The notes under the pieces are model-generated. The model saw only the letters and a list, made by a program, of their open reading frames with translations. It did no database searches and was not told the origin of the DNA. The position numbers were made by a program, and so were the translations under genes. Positions 1 through 10,670 of a DNA stretch of 64,000 nt are shown one piece after another (positions within the stretch are counted from its first letter, which is position 1; each line of letters starts with the position of its first letter). Location of the stretch: contig CM055315.2 of NCBI GenBank assembly GCA_029255685.2, positions 57,693,181-57,757,180 on the forward strand. The letters are read 5' to 3'. This stretch comes from Silene conica (taxonomy: Eukaryota > Streptophyta > Magnoliopsida > Caryophyllales > Caryophyllaceae).

Positions 1-392
1 TATATATACAAGTAAAGCTCATATTCAAAATCTCTTGTTCTCAATACCAGAAATAGTAGATCTCAACCACATTCAACATCAATCTCATGATTCGCAGTAT
101 ATATTACCAACCATATCTCACATCATAACTTACCTCATTCCTTCTCCTGCAAGAACGTTAGTACAAGACAACCTGGTTACCATATAATCTACCCCACTTT
201 TCAATTTCTCTCAAAGGTTCCCGAGACAGAACAGAAAGGGCCCAGGTTTGGTGTGAGGGGGCCCCTAACTCATCCCGTGCCTTTTTGGGGCTCCTATCAG
301 TTTCATCTCGGGGTTCATTTTATTTGACTCTTCCTACGTTCATTATTATTCGTTTGGTTAAGGCCTGAGGATCGTTCGCTCTGATACCACTT
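1..392 (-). mobile_element. Leader of a minus-strand Tekay-type Ty3 element (runs off left edge)
   Basis: Non-coding leader between the gag gene (off the window) and the 5' LTR of a minus-strand element. Read on the minus strand, the LTR is followed after a 3-base gap by a 12-base match to the initiator-Met tRNA 3' end (primer binding site, 378-389). The stretch at 1-392 is recognisably homologous to the leader at about 19437-19828 in the element at 12226-22744, and more distantly to the leader at 4714-4847. No open frame of note. Confidence 0.8.
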
Positions 393-1550
393 TGTAACAC
401 CCCCATTTATTTAAGGGCCTGTACTAGGACTCCTCAGATAAATAAAGGTGTTACCATCTCGGTTTCCCGAGGCAGTAGATATAAAGGAAAGATAAACAGT
501 ACTTTAATTAAAATTAAACTCATAACATGTTCTTACAACTGTATCCGAAGTCTTAACAGAATAAAGAAAGTACAACTCCTGCTAAACTGACTAAGGTGAT
601 CTAGACTCTAGTCTGGTCCGGATCCAAGCTCTTCCTCCCATAGCTCCCCCTTAGTCTCAGCCACCTGTCAATCTGCTCCCCAATAAATTGGTTCATCACA
701 GGTGATCACGAATACACAGGGTCAACCACGAGGTTGAGTAGGGAAAAGAAATAAATACACAAACAATATAATAAACTCCGCACCGATCCAACGCCAAATA
801 AACTCCGCACCGATCCAACGCCATATATACTCCGCACCGATCCAACACCGTATAAACTCCGCACCGATCCAATGCCATATATACTCCGCACCGATCACAA
901 GACCCAACATTCTCCGCTCCATATCACAAGACCCATTATTCGTCACATCGTATCGTGTCACAGAATTATTCAATCAAATAAAGCAATATATCATTCATTC
1001 CATATAATCAGATGAACATTGTTAACAATGATTAATAACCTTTAACTCATCAACAGGCATACGATATTCCCCTACCTCGAAACTGCAGATAGATAGCGGA
1101 AATCGAGCAACTGCTACTAGAAGTGTTCCACACGGAAACCTCCACCTGTATAGCGATTAAATAGAACAGCCCTAGACCCACGTAAAACCACCGTACAAAT
1201 CTCCTTTCTCTAGTTTATGGTGGCGTCTGAAGTAGTGAAGTGTTAGTTGAGTGTAGGATAGGGTAAAAATAGGTCAGAAATTGGATGGAATAAGGCGGCA
1301 TAAGGGAAGGTGTGAGCGTGAGTTTGAGCGTGGGTTTGAGGGTTTTTAATAAATTATGGGCTGACTATTGTAATCACAAAATCGAGGCCCAAAGGTGTAC
1401 GAAAGGTCCCTAGTTCGAGTCCCCATAAGCTCTAAAAGACATACTCCATCAAATAAGTTATCGCTCGATGAGTAAATTATCGAGCACTAATTTGCACGTT
1501 TATAATAATAAAATTCGTAATTATTATAATAAAACATACGGGGTATTACA
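393..1550 (-). repeat. 5' LTR of the minus-strand Tekay-type element
   Basis: An 1158-bp LTR that reads TGTAACACC...GGTATTACA on the plus strand, so the element is minus-strand. The primer binding site lies immediately to the left. It contains short tandem units built on ATCGGTGCGGA (about 775-905), a conserved hairpin at 722-737 and a CTCGG/CCGAG hairpin at 458-471. Its right end abuts ataaa (1551-1555), which continues the interrupted LTR of another element, so this element inserted into that LTR. The partner duplication and 3' LTR are outside the window. Confidence 0.88.
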
Positions 1551-2177
1551 ATAAACCCTACCGAGCATCACCCTACTGTCGTCACATTCAAACACTTTTT
1601 CTAACCTAAAAACTATCCTAATCCTCTTTCAAACACCACACCTCCACAACCGTCACAACAAAGGGTAAGTAGGCAGTAATCACGGTGACTCTAAGGCAGG
1701 CAAGGGGTGGTCGAAACGCTCGAAAAGTGGGTAACGGTTTCCGCGTGGAACATTTCTAGCAAGATTGTGATTGACAGTGCTGCTACAATTTGAGGTAGGG
1801 GAATGTCGTATACCTGGTGATGAGTAATTTGTTTATTAATTGATGTTAACCCATGTTCATCTTATTATCTTATATTGTGTTTATTTGACTGCCTAATTCT
1901 GTGACACGATACAATGTGATGAGGAATGGGTCTTGTGATATGGAGCGGAGTATATTGGGTCTTGTGATTGGTGCGGAGTATATTGGGTCTTGTGATCGGT
2001 GTGGAGATAATGGGTCTTGTGATTGGTGTGGAGAATAATGGTCTTGTGATTGGTGCGGAGAATAATGGGTCTTGTGATTCGGAGTGGAGATGATTGACTT
2101 GCTATTTATATTAATGTTTGGTTGTTTACTTTTCCTCTACTCAACCTCCTGGTTGACCCTGTGTATTCGTGATCACC
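1551..2177 (+). repeat. 5' LTR of the Tekay element, first visible part
   Basis: Homologous to 23114 onward of the 3' LTR (same ataaaccctacc start, same GTGACACGATACAATGTGATG segment, same tandem units at about 1925-2090). A hand comparison shows scattered substitutions, clearly more than between the LTR pairs of the younger elements here. It is cut at 2177 by the solo LTR that follows and resumes at 4405. Confidence 0.85.
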
Positions 2178-4399
2178 TGTAATACCTCGTATTTATTTAT
2201 TATTCGATAATTAATTTATCGAATATGTTATATCTCATTTCTTTAAGACTCGGGTTGTGATTTTATTAGTTAAACCGAGACTTAGTATTATAAGTTAACT
2301 CGAGATAATTCTATAAGTTCTATATGATAATATCGTATTAGCATTATACTAATCGCTATCATAAGTATATCGACTAAGCAAATAATGTTGCGTGTTATAT
2401 TTATACATCGCGTTGAGGTTGGGTCGTAGTAATTAAGACGAAGGTCGTATTCGTATATGGGTCAAGCCCGAGTCATACTACCGACCAAATATACAAACCC
2501 TATCTCCTTTACCTACGTTCTAACCCACGACTCCCAAAACCCTAAAATATATACGACTCCCAACTCCCAAAAACCCTAAACGCTATACTTTCGTTTCCCT
2601 CATCAGTGACGGCAGAGTAGGAACGAGAGAAAGAGAGACGGTGGGTGGTTCAGGGCGGTTTAAGGGTGCTTCAATCGGATCTCAAGCGAGTATAAGGTAA
2701 GCCCCGTTTCGTTTTCGTCTTTGTTATTTACTTTTGCTTCCACCGTGGTTATGATATCGCCAGGAACGAGTCGCCGTGGTGGCTGGGGCTGGTTGCGTGG
2801 GTAAGGGCGAGTGTAGGGGTTTTGGGTCAGGTGTCGCTGGTGGTCGTAGACGTCGGAGATGGGGGGTTAACGTGTGTCTAATTTACGTTTCCGGGTCTGC
2901 TTGCGGGAAAGGGCTTGGGGTGGTGCCACCGGTGACTCGGGGGAGGTCGACACGGTGATACCACGGTGATAGTATGGGTCTGGTGTCGTGATGGTGGTAG
3001 TTCTGGTTGTTGTCGGGGTTGCGAGTGGTGGTTGCGGGTTCGGTAGAAGTCGCGTCGTGGTAGTCGGGTGTCTAATCCAGGCGTGGTTACGGCTGAGGTG
3101 GGACACGCAGGTCTCTGGTGAGGGTGGTTGGTGGTGGCTACGGCGGTGGTGGTTGCGGCAGCAAGGTGGTTGGGTTTTACGCGGGTATAGGTGTCGCGGG
3201 TTTGTCTTGGTAGTACGTAGTAGTATATTATTACTATTATGATTTTATTATTATTTTATTATTATTATTATTCTATTATTATTATTATTATTATTATGTT
3301 ATATTATTATTATAACATTGTATTTATTGTTATAGTATTTTAAGTTTTTGTTAAGTTGAACAATTGAAGGGTTTTACGAGTCGGGAAAGTTACTATTTCG
3401 GGAAAGTGTCCATTTTGGGAAACTTTCCACTATTAGAAGGTTACTAATTATAGTAGGTGTACCTTGTGATATGGGGTTTTGGGAAGATTATTGATTCGTT
3501 ACATATACGTGTTTAGGTAACAGTTTCCGCGGGGAACACTTCTAGCGAGCGTTGGACTTATCTTCATATCTGCTATTCGAGGTAGGGGAATACCGTATGC
3601 CTGTTGATGAGTTATTTGATTATTAAACGTTGTTAACAATGTATGTCTTATTATATTGAATGAGTGTGAAATATTGCTTTATTTGATTGAATAATTCTGT
3701 GACACGATACGATGTGACGAATATTGGGTCTTGTGATATGGAGCGGAGTATATTGGGTCTTGTGACTGGTGTGGAGTATATTGGGTCTTGTGACTGGTGT
3801 GGAGTATATTGGGTCTTGTGACTGGTGCGGAGTATATTGGGTCTTGTGATTGGTGTGCAGGTAATGGGTCTTGTGATCGGTGCGGAATTTATTTCGCGTT
3901 GGATCGGTGCGGAGTTTATTTGGCGTTGGATCGGTGCGGAGATTATTTGGCGTTGGATCGGTGCGGAGTTTATTTGGTGTTGGATCGGTGCGGAGTTAAG
4001 GGATGATTGATCCCAATATATATTTTATAAGTTTGTTTATTTATTTTCCTCTACTCAACCTCGTGGTTGACCCTGTGTATTCGTGATCACCTGTGATGAA
4101 CCAAATTATTGGGAGCAGATTGACAGGTGGCTGAGACTATGGGAAGCTATGGGAAGAAAGAGCTTGGATCCGGACCAGACTAGAGTCTAGATCACCTTAG
4201 TCAGTTTAGCACGAGTTGTATTTTCATTTTATAAGACAGTTTGGTTTCAATTGTTAAGAACATGTTATGGAGTTTAAATTTTGGTTAAAGTACTGTTTAT
4301 CTTTCCTTTGTATCTACTACCTCGGGAAACCGAGATGGTGACACCTTTATTTATCTAAGGAGTCCTAGCACAGGCCTTTAAATAAATGGGGGTGTTACA
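2178..4399 (+). mobile_element. Solo LTR of a Tekay-related element, TSD tcacc
   Basis: A 2222-bp LTR running TGTAATACC to GGTGTTACA with no internal region. It is flanked by a perfect 5-bp duplication (tcacc at 2173-2177 and 4400-4404), and removing it restores the host LTR. This marks a whole element reduced to a solo LTR by LTR-LTR recombination. The LTR is longer than its 1.15-kb relatives because of extra upstream sequence, including a GGT-rich stretch (about 2760-3200) and a TTA/TAT microsatellite (about 3222-3300). The last third has tandem ATCGGTGCGGA units (about 3720-3995), then the conserved hairpin at 4055-4070 and CTCGG/CCGAG at 4321-4334. Open frames in the repeats and GGT-rich part are compositional. 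Confidence 0.9.
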
Positions 4400-4404
4400 T
4401 CACC

Positions 4405-4713
4405 TGTGATGAACCAATTTATTGGGGAGCAGATTGACATGTGCTTGAGACTATGGGAGCTAAGGGAAGGGAGAGCTTGGATCCGGACCAGACTAGAGTC
4501 TAGATCACTATAGTCTTTTGTCATGAGTTGTACTTGTTTTATTTAAGACAATTTTCAAGATGGTTGTAAGAACTTGCTTTTAAGTTTAACATTTAATAGT
4601 AAAGTACTGTGTTCTTTCCTTTGTATCTACTGCCTCGGGAAACCGAGATGGTAACATCCTTATTTATCTGGAAAAGTCCTAGTTCAGGCCCTTAAATAAA
4701 TGGGGGTGTTACA
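4405..4713 (+). repeat. 5' LTR of the Tekay element, second part
   Basis: Continues directly from 2177 once the solo LTR is removed and matches the end of the 3' LTR (about 23744-24052). It ends GGTGTTACA at 4713, immediately before the primer binding site. A CTCGG/CCGAG hairpin sits at 4634-4647, with AATAAA-type sequence close by. Confidence 0.88.
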
Positions 4714-4716
4714 AAG

Positions 4717-4728
4717 TGGTATCAGAGC
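4717..4728 (+). promoter_or_regulatory. Primer binding site, initiator-Met tRNA
   Basis: TGGTATCAGAGC, the standard complement of the initiator-Met tRNA 3' end used by many plant LTR retrotransposons, three bases after the LTR end. Confidence 0.93.
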
Positions 4729-4847
4729 GAACGATCCTCAGGCCTAACCTAATGAACCTGATGAATGTAGGATGAGTCTAATTAAAATGAACCCCGGGAT
4801 ATGACTGTTAGGAGCACACTGAAGGAAAAGTATGAGTTTGGGGCCCC

Positions 4848-5848
4848 TGTGGGGAATAAAGCATGTATTCGCCCTAAACTTGAAGGATTATAATGAAATT
4901 TACAGTTGTGAATATTGTCATAAGATAAATAAAAACATGAAAAAGAATTCAACCTTTGGTCCTTGTGCTTATGGCCTAAGAACAGGAATTAAAGTAAATT
5001 CCCTCCTATAACTTGCACCCAAGACTTGATTGAGATGATGCCGCGTGTGCTAGAAAATACTCTCCAATTGAATTGCCTTGCAATATGGGGTGAGCTTTTT
5101 GAGGTTTTTGATGTGAGATCTGAGTTTTGGGAGAAGAATGCTCTCAAAACCCTAATTCTGAGATTTGTGAATTACCAGTAACTGACAAAAGGAGAAAGAC
5201 TCTCTTTTTGTAGTATATGGGTCGGTCGGCCGAAAGGGTATAGGGAAAGAGTGGGCTTTTCCACTCTTATCTTATTCCTTTGCGTGATTCGACCCGATTT
5301 GCTAAAATTATAATTCGCGGGTTTTATTTTTATAAATCGCATACATGTTATCAGATATTAATGCAGTCGATGTATTAATAATGGTCTGATAAAATTACGA
5401 TATTGTATAATTACCCGAATTAATATAACTGTTTATATTGATACGCGAATACAATATTTAATTAAATATAACCATTTATATTTAATTTACGAATTAATCA
5501 TGTAATCCGTATTAGCTAAAATTATTTAATCCGTATTAAATAATAATCTCAACATCTTATTGACTAATTTAATAGTCAATACCTCTGACTAACTGTTTAG
5601 TCGTATCCGGCATAAATGTGACTGTATTTTCATACCTTCACATCTCTCAAACGTGTCCTATAGGTGTGACGTATAGGGACCAGTTGATCACTGCCATCCG
5701 TATGACCATAACGTCAAACTTATCTAGCAAGCCAACCGTTATTGATAAACGTGGATCAACTGATAATAACACTGAAGTATGCCCTTGTGATCCTTAAAGA
5801 GATTTAATAAGTCATTGTACTTAATTGTCAAGGACACCAGCCCCAACA
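4848..5848 (-). mobile_element. Copia-like solo LTR, TSD gcccc
   Basis: A 1001-bp insertion in the Tekay leader. On the minus strand it begins TGTTGGGG and ends CCCCACA; the target duplication gcccc is perfect (4843-4847 and 5849-5853). Host leader sequence resumes on both sides. The segment around 5620-5780 resembles the start of the LTRs at 34170 and 41265 (a gtcagttgatcc / tcacacctatag type stretch), so it is probably a distant relative of that Copia family. No internal domain and no gene. Confidence 0.85.
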
Positions 5849-5853
5849 GCCCC

Positions 5854-6255
5854 CTCACACCGAACCATTGGCTCTGTCAGTTTTACCCAGGAACCCAGAG
5901 TGTATACGAGAGAAAAGGGTAGAATAGGAGGAGATGGTAGTAATGGTGAATCGTGATGAGAATGTTCTTATATGTAAATAACCTGGATAAGCCAGTAAGG
6001 ATATGTGCATGAAGGAATTTTATTTGTATGAATACAAAGGATGTATGATGTATGGATGCATGAGGTGATTTGAATCATATCAGTAATTTTATCATGTCTA
6101 GTGATATGCGGTTGTGTGATCCCTAAGCCATGTTATAGATAAGTGTTACTCAATATGTTAGTTGTTTATGGACTATGATGCTTAGGGAATATAACCCTAA
6201 TCCAAGTGAGTGCCCACTTGAGCCGGGACTCATTTCTCTTCTTTGTATTATAGTG
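5854..6255 (+). other. Tekay 5' leader before gag
   Basis: Together with 4729-4842, this is the untranslated leader of the Tekay element. The upstream in-frame ATG at 6175 is unlikely to be the start: the methionine at 6256 begins with the Pro-Pro-Arg-Arg run usual at the N-terminus of this gag family. Confidence 0.7.
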
Positions 6256-7377
6256 ATGCCTCCGAGAAGAAATAATGTCGCTAATATCACTCAAGAGGAG
6301 TTGGATCGTTGGATAGCAGAGAATGAGGCCCTAAAGGCCAAACGCATGGATTCCGCGAAAATGAGCACTATCATTGCGAGGCATCACCCTACCCAATTCA
6401 CTGGGGAGGGGGAACCTCATCTGCTAGGAGCATGGTGCCGGGAGTTCAGTAACTTATTCGAACTGGTGGATTGCCCCGAAGAACTGAGGGTTGACCAAGC
6501 AGCCCACTACCTTAGGGGTATGGCCGATGACTGGTGGACCGGAAACAAAGGAGAAATTCGTGAAGCAGCTAGAGAGGATGGGACCGAGTTTGTCGCCTGG
6601 ATCGCGTTTAAGAGGATCCTATATGAAGTGTTCCTACCATAATTCCAGAAAAGTAAGCTGAGAGAGGAGTTCGATACCTTCCGAATGACAGAGGAGATGA
6701 CGCTGGAGGCCTATTATCGGAAGTTCATCCAGTTGCGGAGCTATGTGGGGGACATGGGTTTTGATGATGCTATGCTGGCAATGAAGTTTGAGAGGGGGTT
6801 GACAATAAATATCAAGAAAAGGCTTATTGCGGCTCCGCCCACCACAGTCCAGGACATCTACTTAAGGGCTGGGGCGGCGGAGAGGCTCTTAGAAATGATT
6901 AAGGAGGACAAGAAGACAAAGTCTGAAAAGAGGAAGGCTGAAGTGGTGACTGAAAGTTCTGGGTCAAAGAAGCAAAGCACCAATAAGTACAGCGGGTACT
7001 TCAACAGCAGCGCCTCAGGCAGTGTAAGGAATCAGAATGGGAGTAACTACAGGAGTGGAGGTTCTGGCAGTGGTTCGATAGGAATAGTATGCTTTGGCTG
7101 TGGAAAGACGGGGCACAAGCAGGCGATGTGTCGCTCATCTGGGGGAAACCAGTCTGGAGGTTATCGTACGCCGACATCAGGGTATAGTGGACCACGTACT
7201 CAATCTTATGGTAGCAGTGGGTACCGTACACCCATGTCAGGCTATGGTGGGGGAGCGAAGTCTGGAGGCAGCAGGAATTATCAGAGAAACTACAACAATT
7301 ATCAGAACCATTCGTATCAGAATCAGTACAGTGGAGGTGGACATAGCCAGAAGACGGGAGCGGAAGGAAATCAGTAG
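6256..7377 (+). pseudogene. Tekay gag (capsid/nucleocapsid), broken
   Basis: The gag part encodes the particle-forming protein: an N-terminal basic start, a retrotransposon gag domain (about 6360-6890, with the conserved Trp-rich WW segment near 6530), a basic Gly/Ser/Tyr-rich tail, and one zinc knuckle of CX2CX4HX4C form at 7090-7131. In-frame TAA at 6640-6642 breaks it; the same frame continues on both sides (6256-6639 and 6643-7374). A second in-frame stop, TAG at 7375-7377, separates gag from protease, whereas this lineage normally has one continuous gag-pol frame. Confidence 0.9.
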
Positions 7378-7937
7378 GTTGGGACATCTACTGCCAGTCA
7401 GAGTGGAGCTAAATCCAGTGGCAAACTTTTTGCCATGGGAAAGCAGGCGGCTAAAGATGATGCTCATGTTGTGACCGGTACTTTTCTCGTGAACTCTAAA
7501 CCTACTTTTGTACTTTTCGATTCCGGGGCTACCCATTCTTTTGTGTCTAAAGAGCATGTTAGGGCCTTGGAAGTTGAGAGGTTTGATTTGGTCGTAGATT
7601 CAGTGACCATACCTTCAGGAGAGTCGATAACTTGTAATAGAGTTTATAGAAGTGTACCAATCAAAATTGGGGAAGCAATTTTCCATTGTGACCTTATAGA
7701 ATTTCCACTGGGGGGTTTTGAGGTGATTTTGGGGATGGACTGGCTGGGGAAGTACCGAGCTTTTATTGACTGTCATCAGAAGAAGATTTCCTTGAGGGGA
7801 CCTAAGGGAGTGAGGGTGTATGTCTTACAAGGGATATCTAGTCAAGCCTAAAGTCAAATTCATTTCCGTCAATACCCTTAAGTCTAGCTTGAGGAAAGGA
7901 GATAGTCTGATCATGTGTCAAATGTGGAATTGTGAGT
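7378..7937 (+). pseudogene. Tekay protease (retropepsin), broken
   Basis: An aspartic protease in the gag frame. The active-site Asp-Ser-Gly-Ala motif is intact (Asp codon 7519-7521), and the later hydrophobic ILGMDWL-type motif lies at about 7721-7745. The gag frame stops at 7849-7851, but the linker towards RT continues in the +1 frame to about 7937, so a one-base frameshift lies close to 7840-7850. Coding sequence then stops at a 1.3-kb insertion. Confidence 0.85.
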
Positions 7938-9262
7938 GATGCATGCCATTTATATAGTCCTTTTAGACTTCTTTTGCATGCATTTATATGCTCTCTTGCT
8001 AACACCTTACTACTTTTAGCCCCGAATTGCCTACTTTGAGCCTTCTTGTATTAATTGCAGGAATATACTCGGAAGTATGTACTCGGAGCCGAATATTGTC
8101 CTCAAGGTTGCATTTAGAAGGTCAGGAGAAGTGAACCACCCTTTGTATCAGGTCAAGGAAGCGTGTTTTTGAAGTCAACCGTCCAAGTCAAGACCAACCC
8201 CAGTCGATCGACCATTTCTAGCCGACAAGTAAGTCGATCGACTGCTCTTTTAGTCGATCGACCACTTTTGGTCGATAGGAAAGTCGATCGACCAGATGCT
8301 AAGTCAATCGACCAGTTTCTCTTTTCCGAAGCCCAAATTTAACCTAAGCCCATTAGGTCGTCGGATGGGAATCAGATCATTTCATTTTTAAGCAGCTTTT
8401 GGAGTTTTCTTTGGAGACAACTTTTACTTTAATCTTCATTTTTTATCTTTTATCTTTTTATACTCTAAGAAACTTGTAATCAGTAATATTTCCGTAGCAT
8501 TTCCTAGCCTTCAAGAATTCTGCTTTGCCATTTACCTTCGGTAATTTAATTTGTTTTGTTCATTTTATTCTCATTTCTTTACTACTTGCTTTTTCCATTG
8601 TTTTATATTGCAATTTTTATAATCGCGATCATGTACTCCCTCTCCATTAATTATTCTATCTCAATCGTTCCCTATATTATGCGTAGCTAATCCTCTAGAC
8701 TAGGATATAGGTGATCCAATGATAATGTGACGATGTTCGTTTAGGTTAGATCCGTTGTTGGTAGTTTGTCTCTGTTGTTAATTATGACATTTATTTGTGT
8801 TTAATTGGTTAAGTCGATGTAGCTAATTAATCGTATGGTAAACCCCGACCTAAGATCGAAAGCCTGATGAGGGTTAGACCTGTCATAAACATTAGAGTGC
8901 CCTAATAAGTTGCGAGAGCCCGTTAGAAGCATTCTAGGGCGAATAGCGATCCGAGAGGACCTTTTCATTACCCCTTAGACCGGTAACTGCGACTGATCTG
9001 CGACCTAAACCCTCTATCGTTACACAATCATTGGTGAACCGACTATCCTAGTTTTCTCTACCTTATATTTTTACACTCTTTTCTTTACGCTCTTCTTTTC
9101 TCTCTTTCCTTCACTACTTTTAGTTTAGTCAAAACAACAATCAAAACTCCCAAATCTGTTACCTTGACGGACTTTAGTCTAGCATTTAGAATTCATATTA
9201 GTCTCCCTGTGGATACGATCCCGACTACCTTGCTACATTAGTTAGGCCAGTTGGTTATCTTT
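7938..9262. mobile_element. Unclassified 1.3-kb non-coding insertion between protease and RT
   Basis: Tekay coding sequence breaks off at about 7937 and resumes at about 9263. The two flanks share ttgtga / ttgcga, a plausible 5-6 bp target duplication with one C-to-T change. The insert starts near TGATGCATGCC and has no long open frame. It carries six copies of a GTCGATCGAC-like motif at about 8202-8310. Its last 60 bases contain a CTGTGGATACGATCC-type string that I associate from memory with LTR 3' ends of Tat/Athila/Ogre-type plant Ty3 elements. A solo LTR or other non-autonomous LTR unit is the best guess, but the ends do not form a clean TG...CA pair, so the class is open. Confidence 0.55.
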
Positions 9263-10670
9263 GATAGGTTGCGACAGCCGTGTCAGTGAGGCTGAGACCC
9301 TTAAGACTAGCGAGATACCTATAGTGCGGGAGTTTGAGGGAGTATTCCGAGACGACGTTCCAGGGTTACCGCCATGGAGAGAAGTGGAATTTTCCATTGA
9401 TCTAAAACCAGGGGCGGGACCAATATCTAAATCACCGTACCGTATGGGACCGAAGGAGATGGAGGAATTGAAGAAGCAGTTGGATGAACTAGTTGAGAAA
9501 GGATTCATCCGACCCAGTGTGTCACCCTGGGGAGCACCTGTATTATTTTTGAAGAAGAAAGATGGGAGTTTGAGGCTATGTGTTGACTATCGGGAGCTGA
9601 ATAATGTGACCATCAAGAACCGATATCCTTTGCCCAGGATTGACGACCCGTTCGATTAGTTAAGTGGGGCTGGGGTTTTCTCTAAGATTGACTTGAGATC
9701 AGGGTACCATCAGTTGAGAATCAAAGATGAAGATATTCCAAAGACCGCTTTCAGAACGAGGTATGGCCACTATGAATTTGTGGTTATGCCATTTGGATTG
9801 ACTAACGCTCCAGCTGTGTTCATGGATTTGATGAATCGAGTCTTTAGCCCATATCTGGATAAGTTCGTGGTGGTATTCATTGATGATATCCTAGTGTATT
9901 CCAAGAATGCGGAAGAGCACAAGGATCATTTGAGGAGAGTACTTCAGACCCTGGAGGAGCATAAGCTCAACGCTAAGTTGAGCAAGTGTGAGTTCTGGCT
10001 GGAGAAAGTCGCGTTTCTGGGGCATGTAATTTCCAAGGAAGGGGTATCTGTCGACCCTAGTAAGATCGAGACTGTGACGAAGTGGCAAAGTCCGAAGAAT
10101 GTGAGTGAGATTCGAAGCTTCCTGGGATTGGCTGGTTATTATCGGAGGTTTGTCATGGATTTTTCGAAAATAGCAAAGCCCTTGACGTCGTTAATGAGGA
10201 AGGAGAACCGTTTCATCTGGGATGAGAGTTGTGAGAAGGCATTTCTGACCCTTAAGGAACGTCTGACAACAGCTCCTATCCTCGCCTTACCTGTTGGGAG
10301 TGATAATTTCGAAGTTTATACTAACGCTTCCAAATATGGATTGGGTTGTGTGCTAATGCAGAATGGGAGAGTGATCGCGTATGCTTCTCGCCAACTGAAG
10401 ACCTATGAGGAAAATTATCTGACTCATGATTTGGAATTGGGAGCAGTGGTCTTTGCACTTAAACTCTGGCGCCATTACCTTTATGGAGCCACTTTTAAGG
10501 TGTTTTCTGATCACAAGAGTCTGAAATATATCTACACCCAACGAGAGTTGAACATGAGGCAGAGAAGGTGGATAGAGTTGATTGGAGACTACGATATGCA
10601 GATTGTCTACCACGAAGGCAAGGCAAATATGGTAGCAGATGCCCTAGTACGAAGTCTATTCATGCTTTGA
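9263..10670 (+). pseudogene. Tekay reverse transcriptase and RNase H, broken
   Basis: Reverse transcriptase (about 9300-10090) with the fingers region, the SPWGAPVLF and [13 protein letters not shown] motifs and the catalytic FIDD box (first Asp codon 9882-9884), followed by RNase H (about 10300-10660). TAG at 9657-9659 interrupts the RT N-terminal part; the frame is unchanged on either side. In RNase H the first catalytic Asp, normally in a YTDAS motif, is Asn (codon AAC, 10323-10325). The frame ends with TGA at 10668-10670, and the link to integrase continues in another frame from about 10640, so there is a frameshift there. Confidence 0.92.

Noticed and set aside
696..973. Minus-strand open frames with repeated RCGVY or IGAE units
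   Set aside because: They are translations of the LTR minisatellite in alternative frames; the same happens at 3797-4010.
2776..3242. Overlapping Gly/Val- and Pro/Thr-rich open frames on both strands
   Set aside because: GGT-rich LTR sequence; open in several frames because of composition, with no domain.
6640..7377. In-frame stops between gag pieces and protease as programmed readthrough
   Set aside because: Six further in-frame stops and two frameshifts downstream show general decay; this lineage normally has a single open frame.
8195..8310. Spaced GTCGATCGAC repeats suggesting a CRISPR-like array
   Set aside because: Units are short and irregular, spacers are uneven, and the context is a plant retrotransposon.
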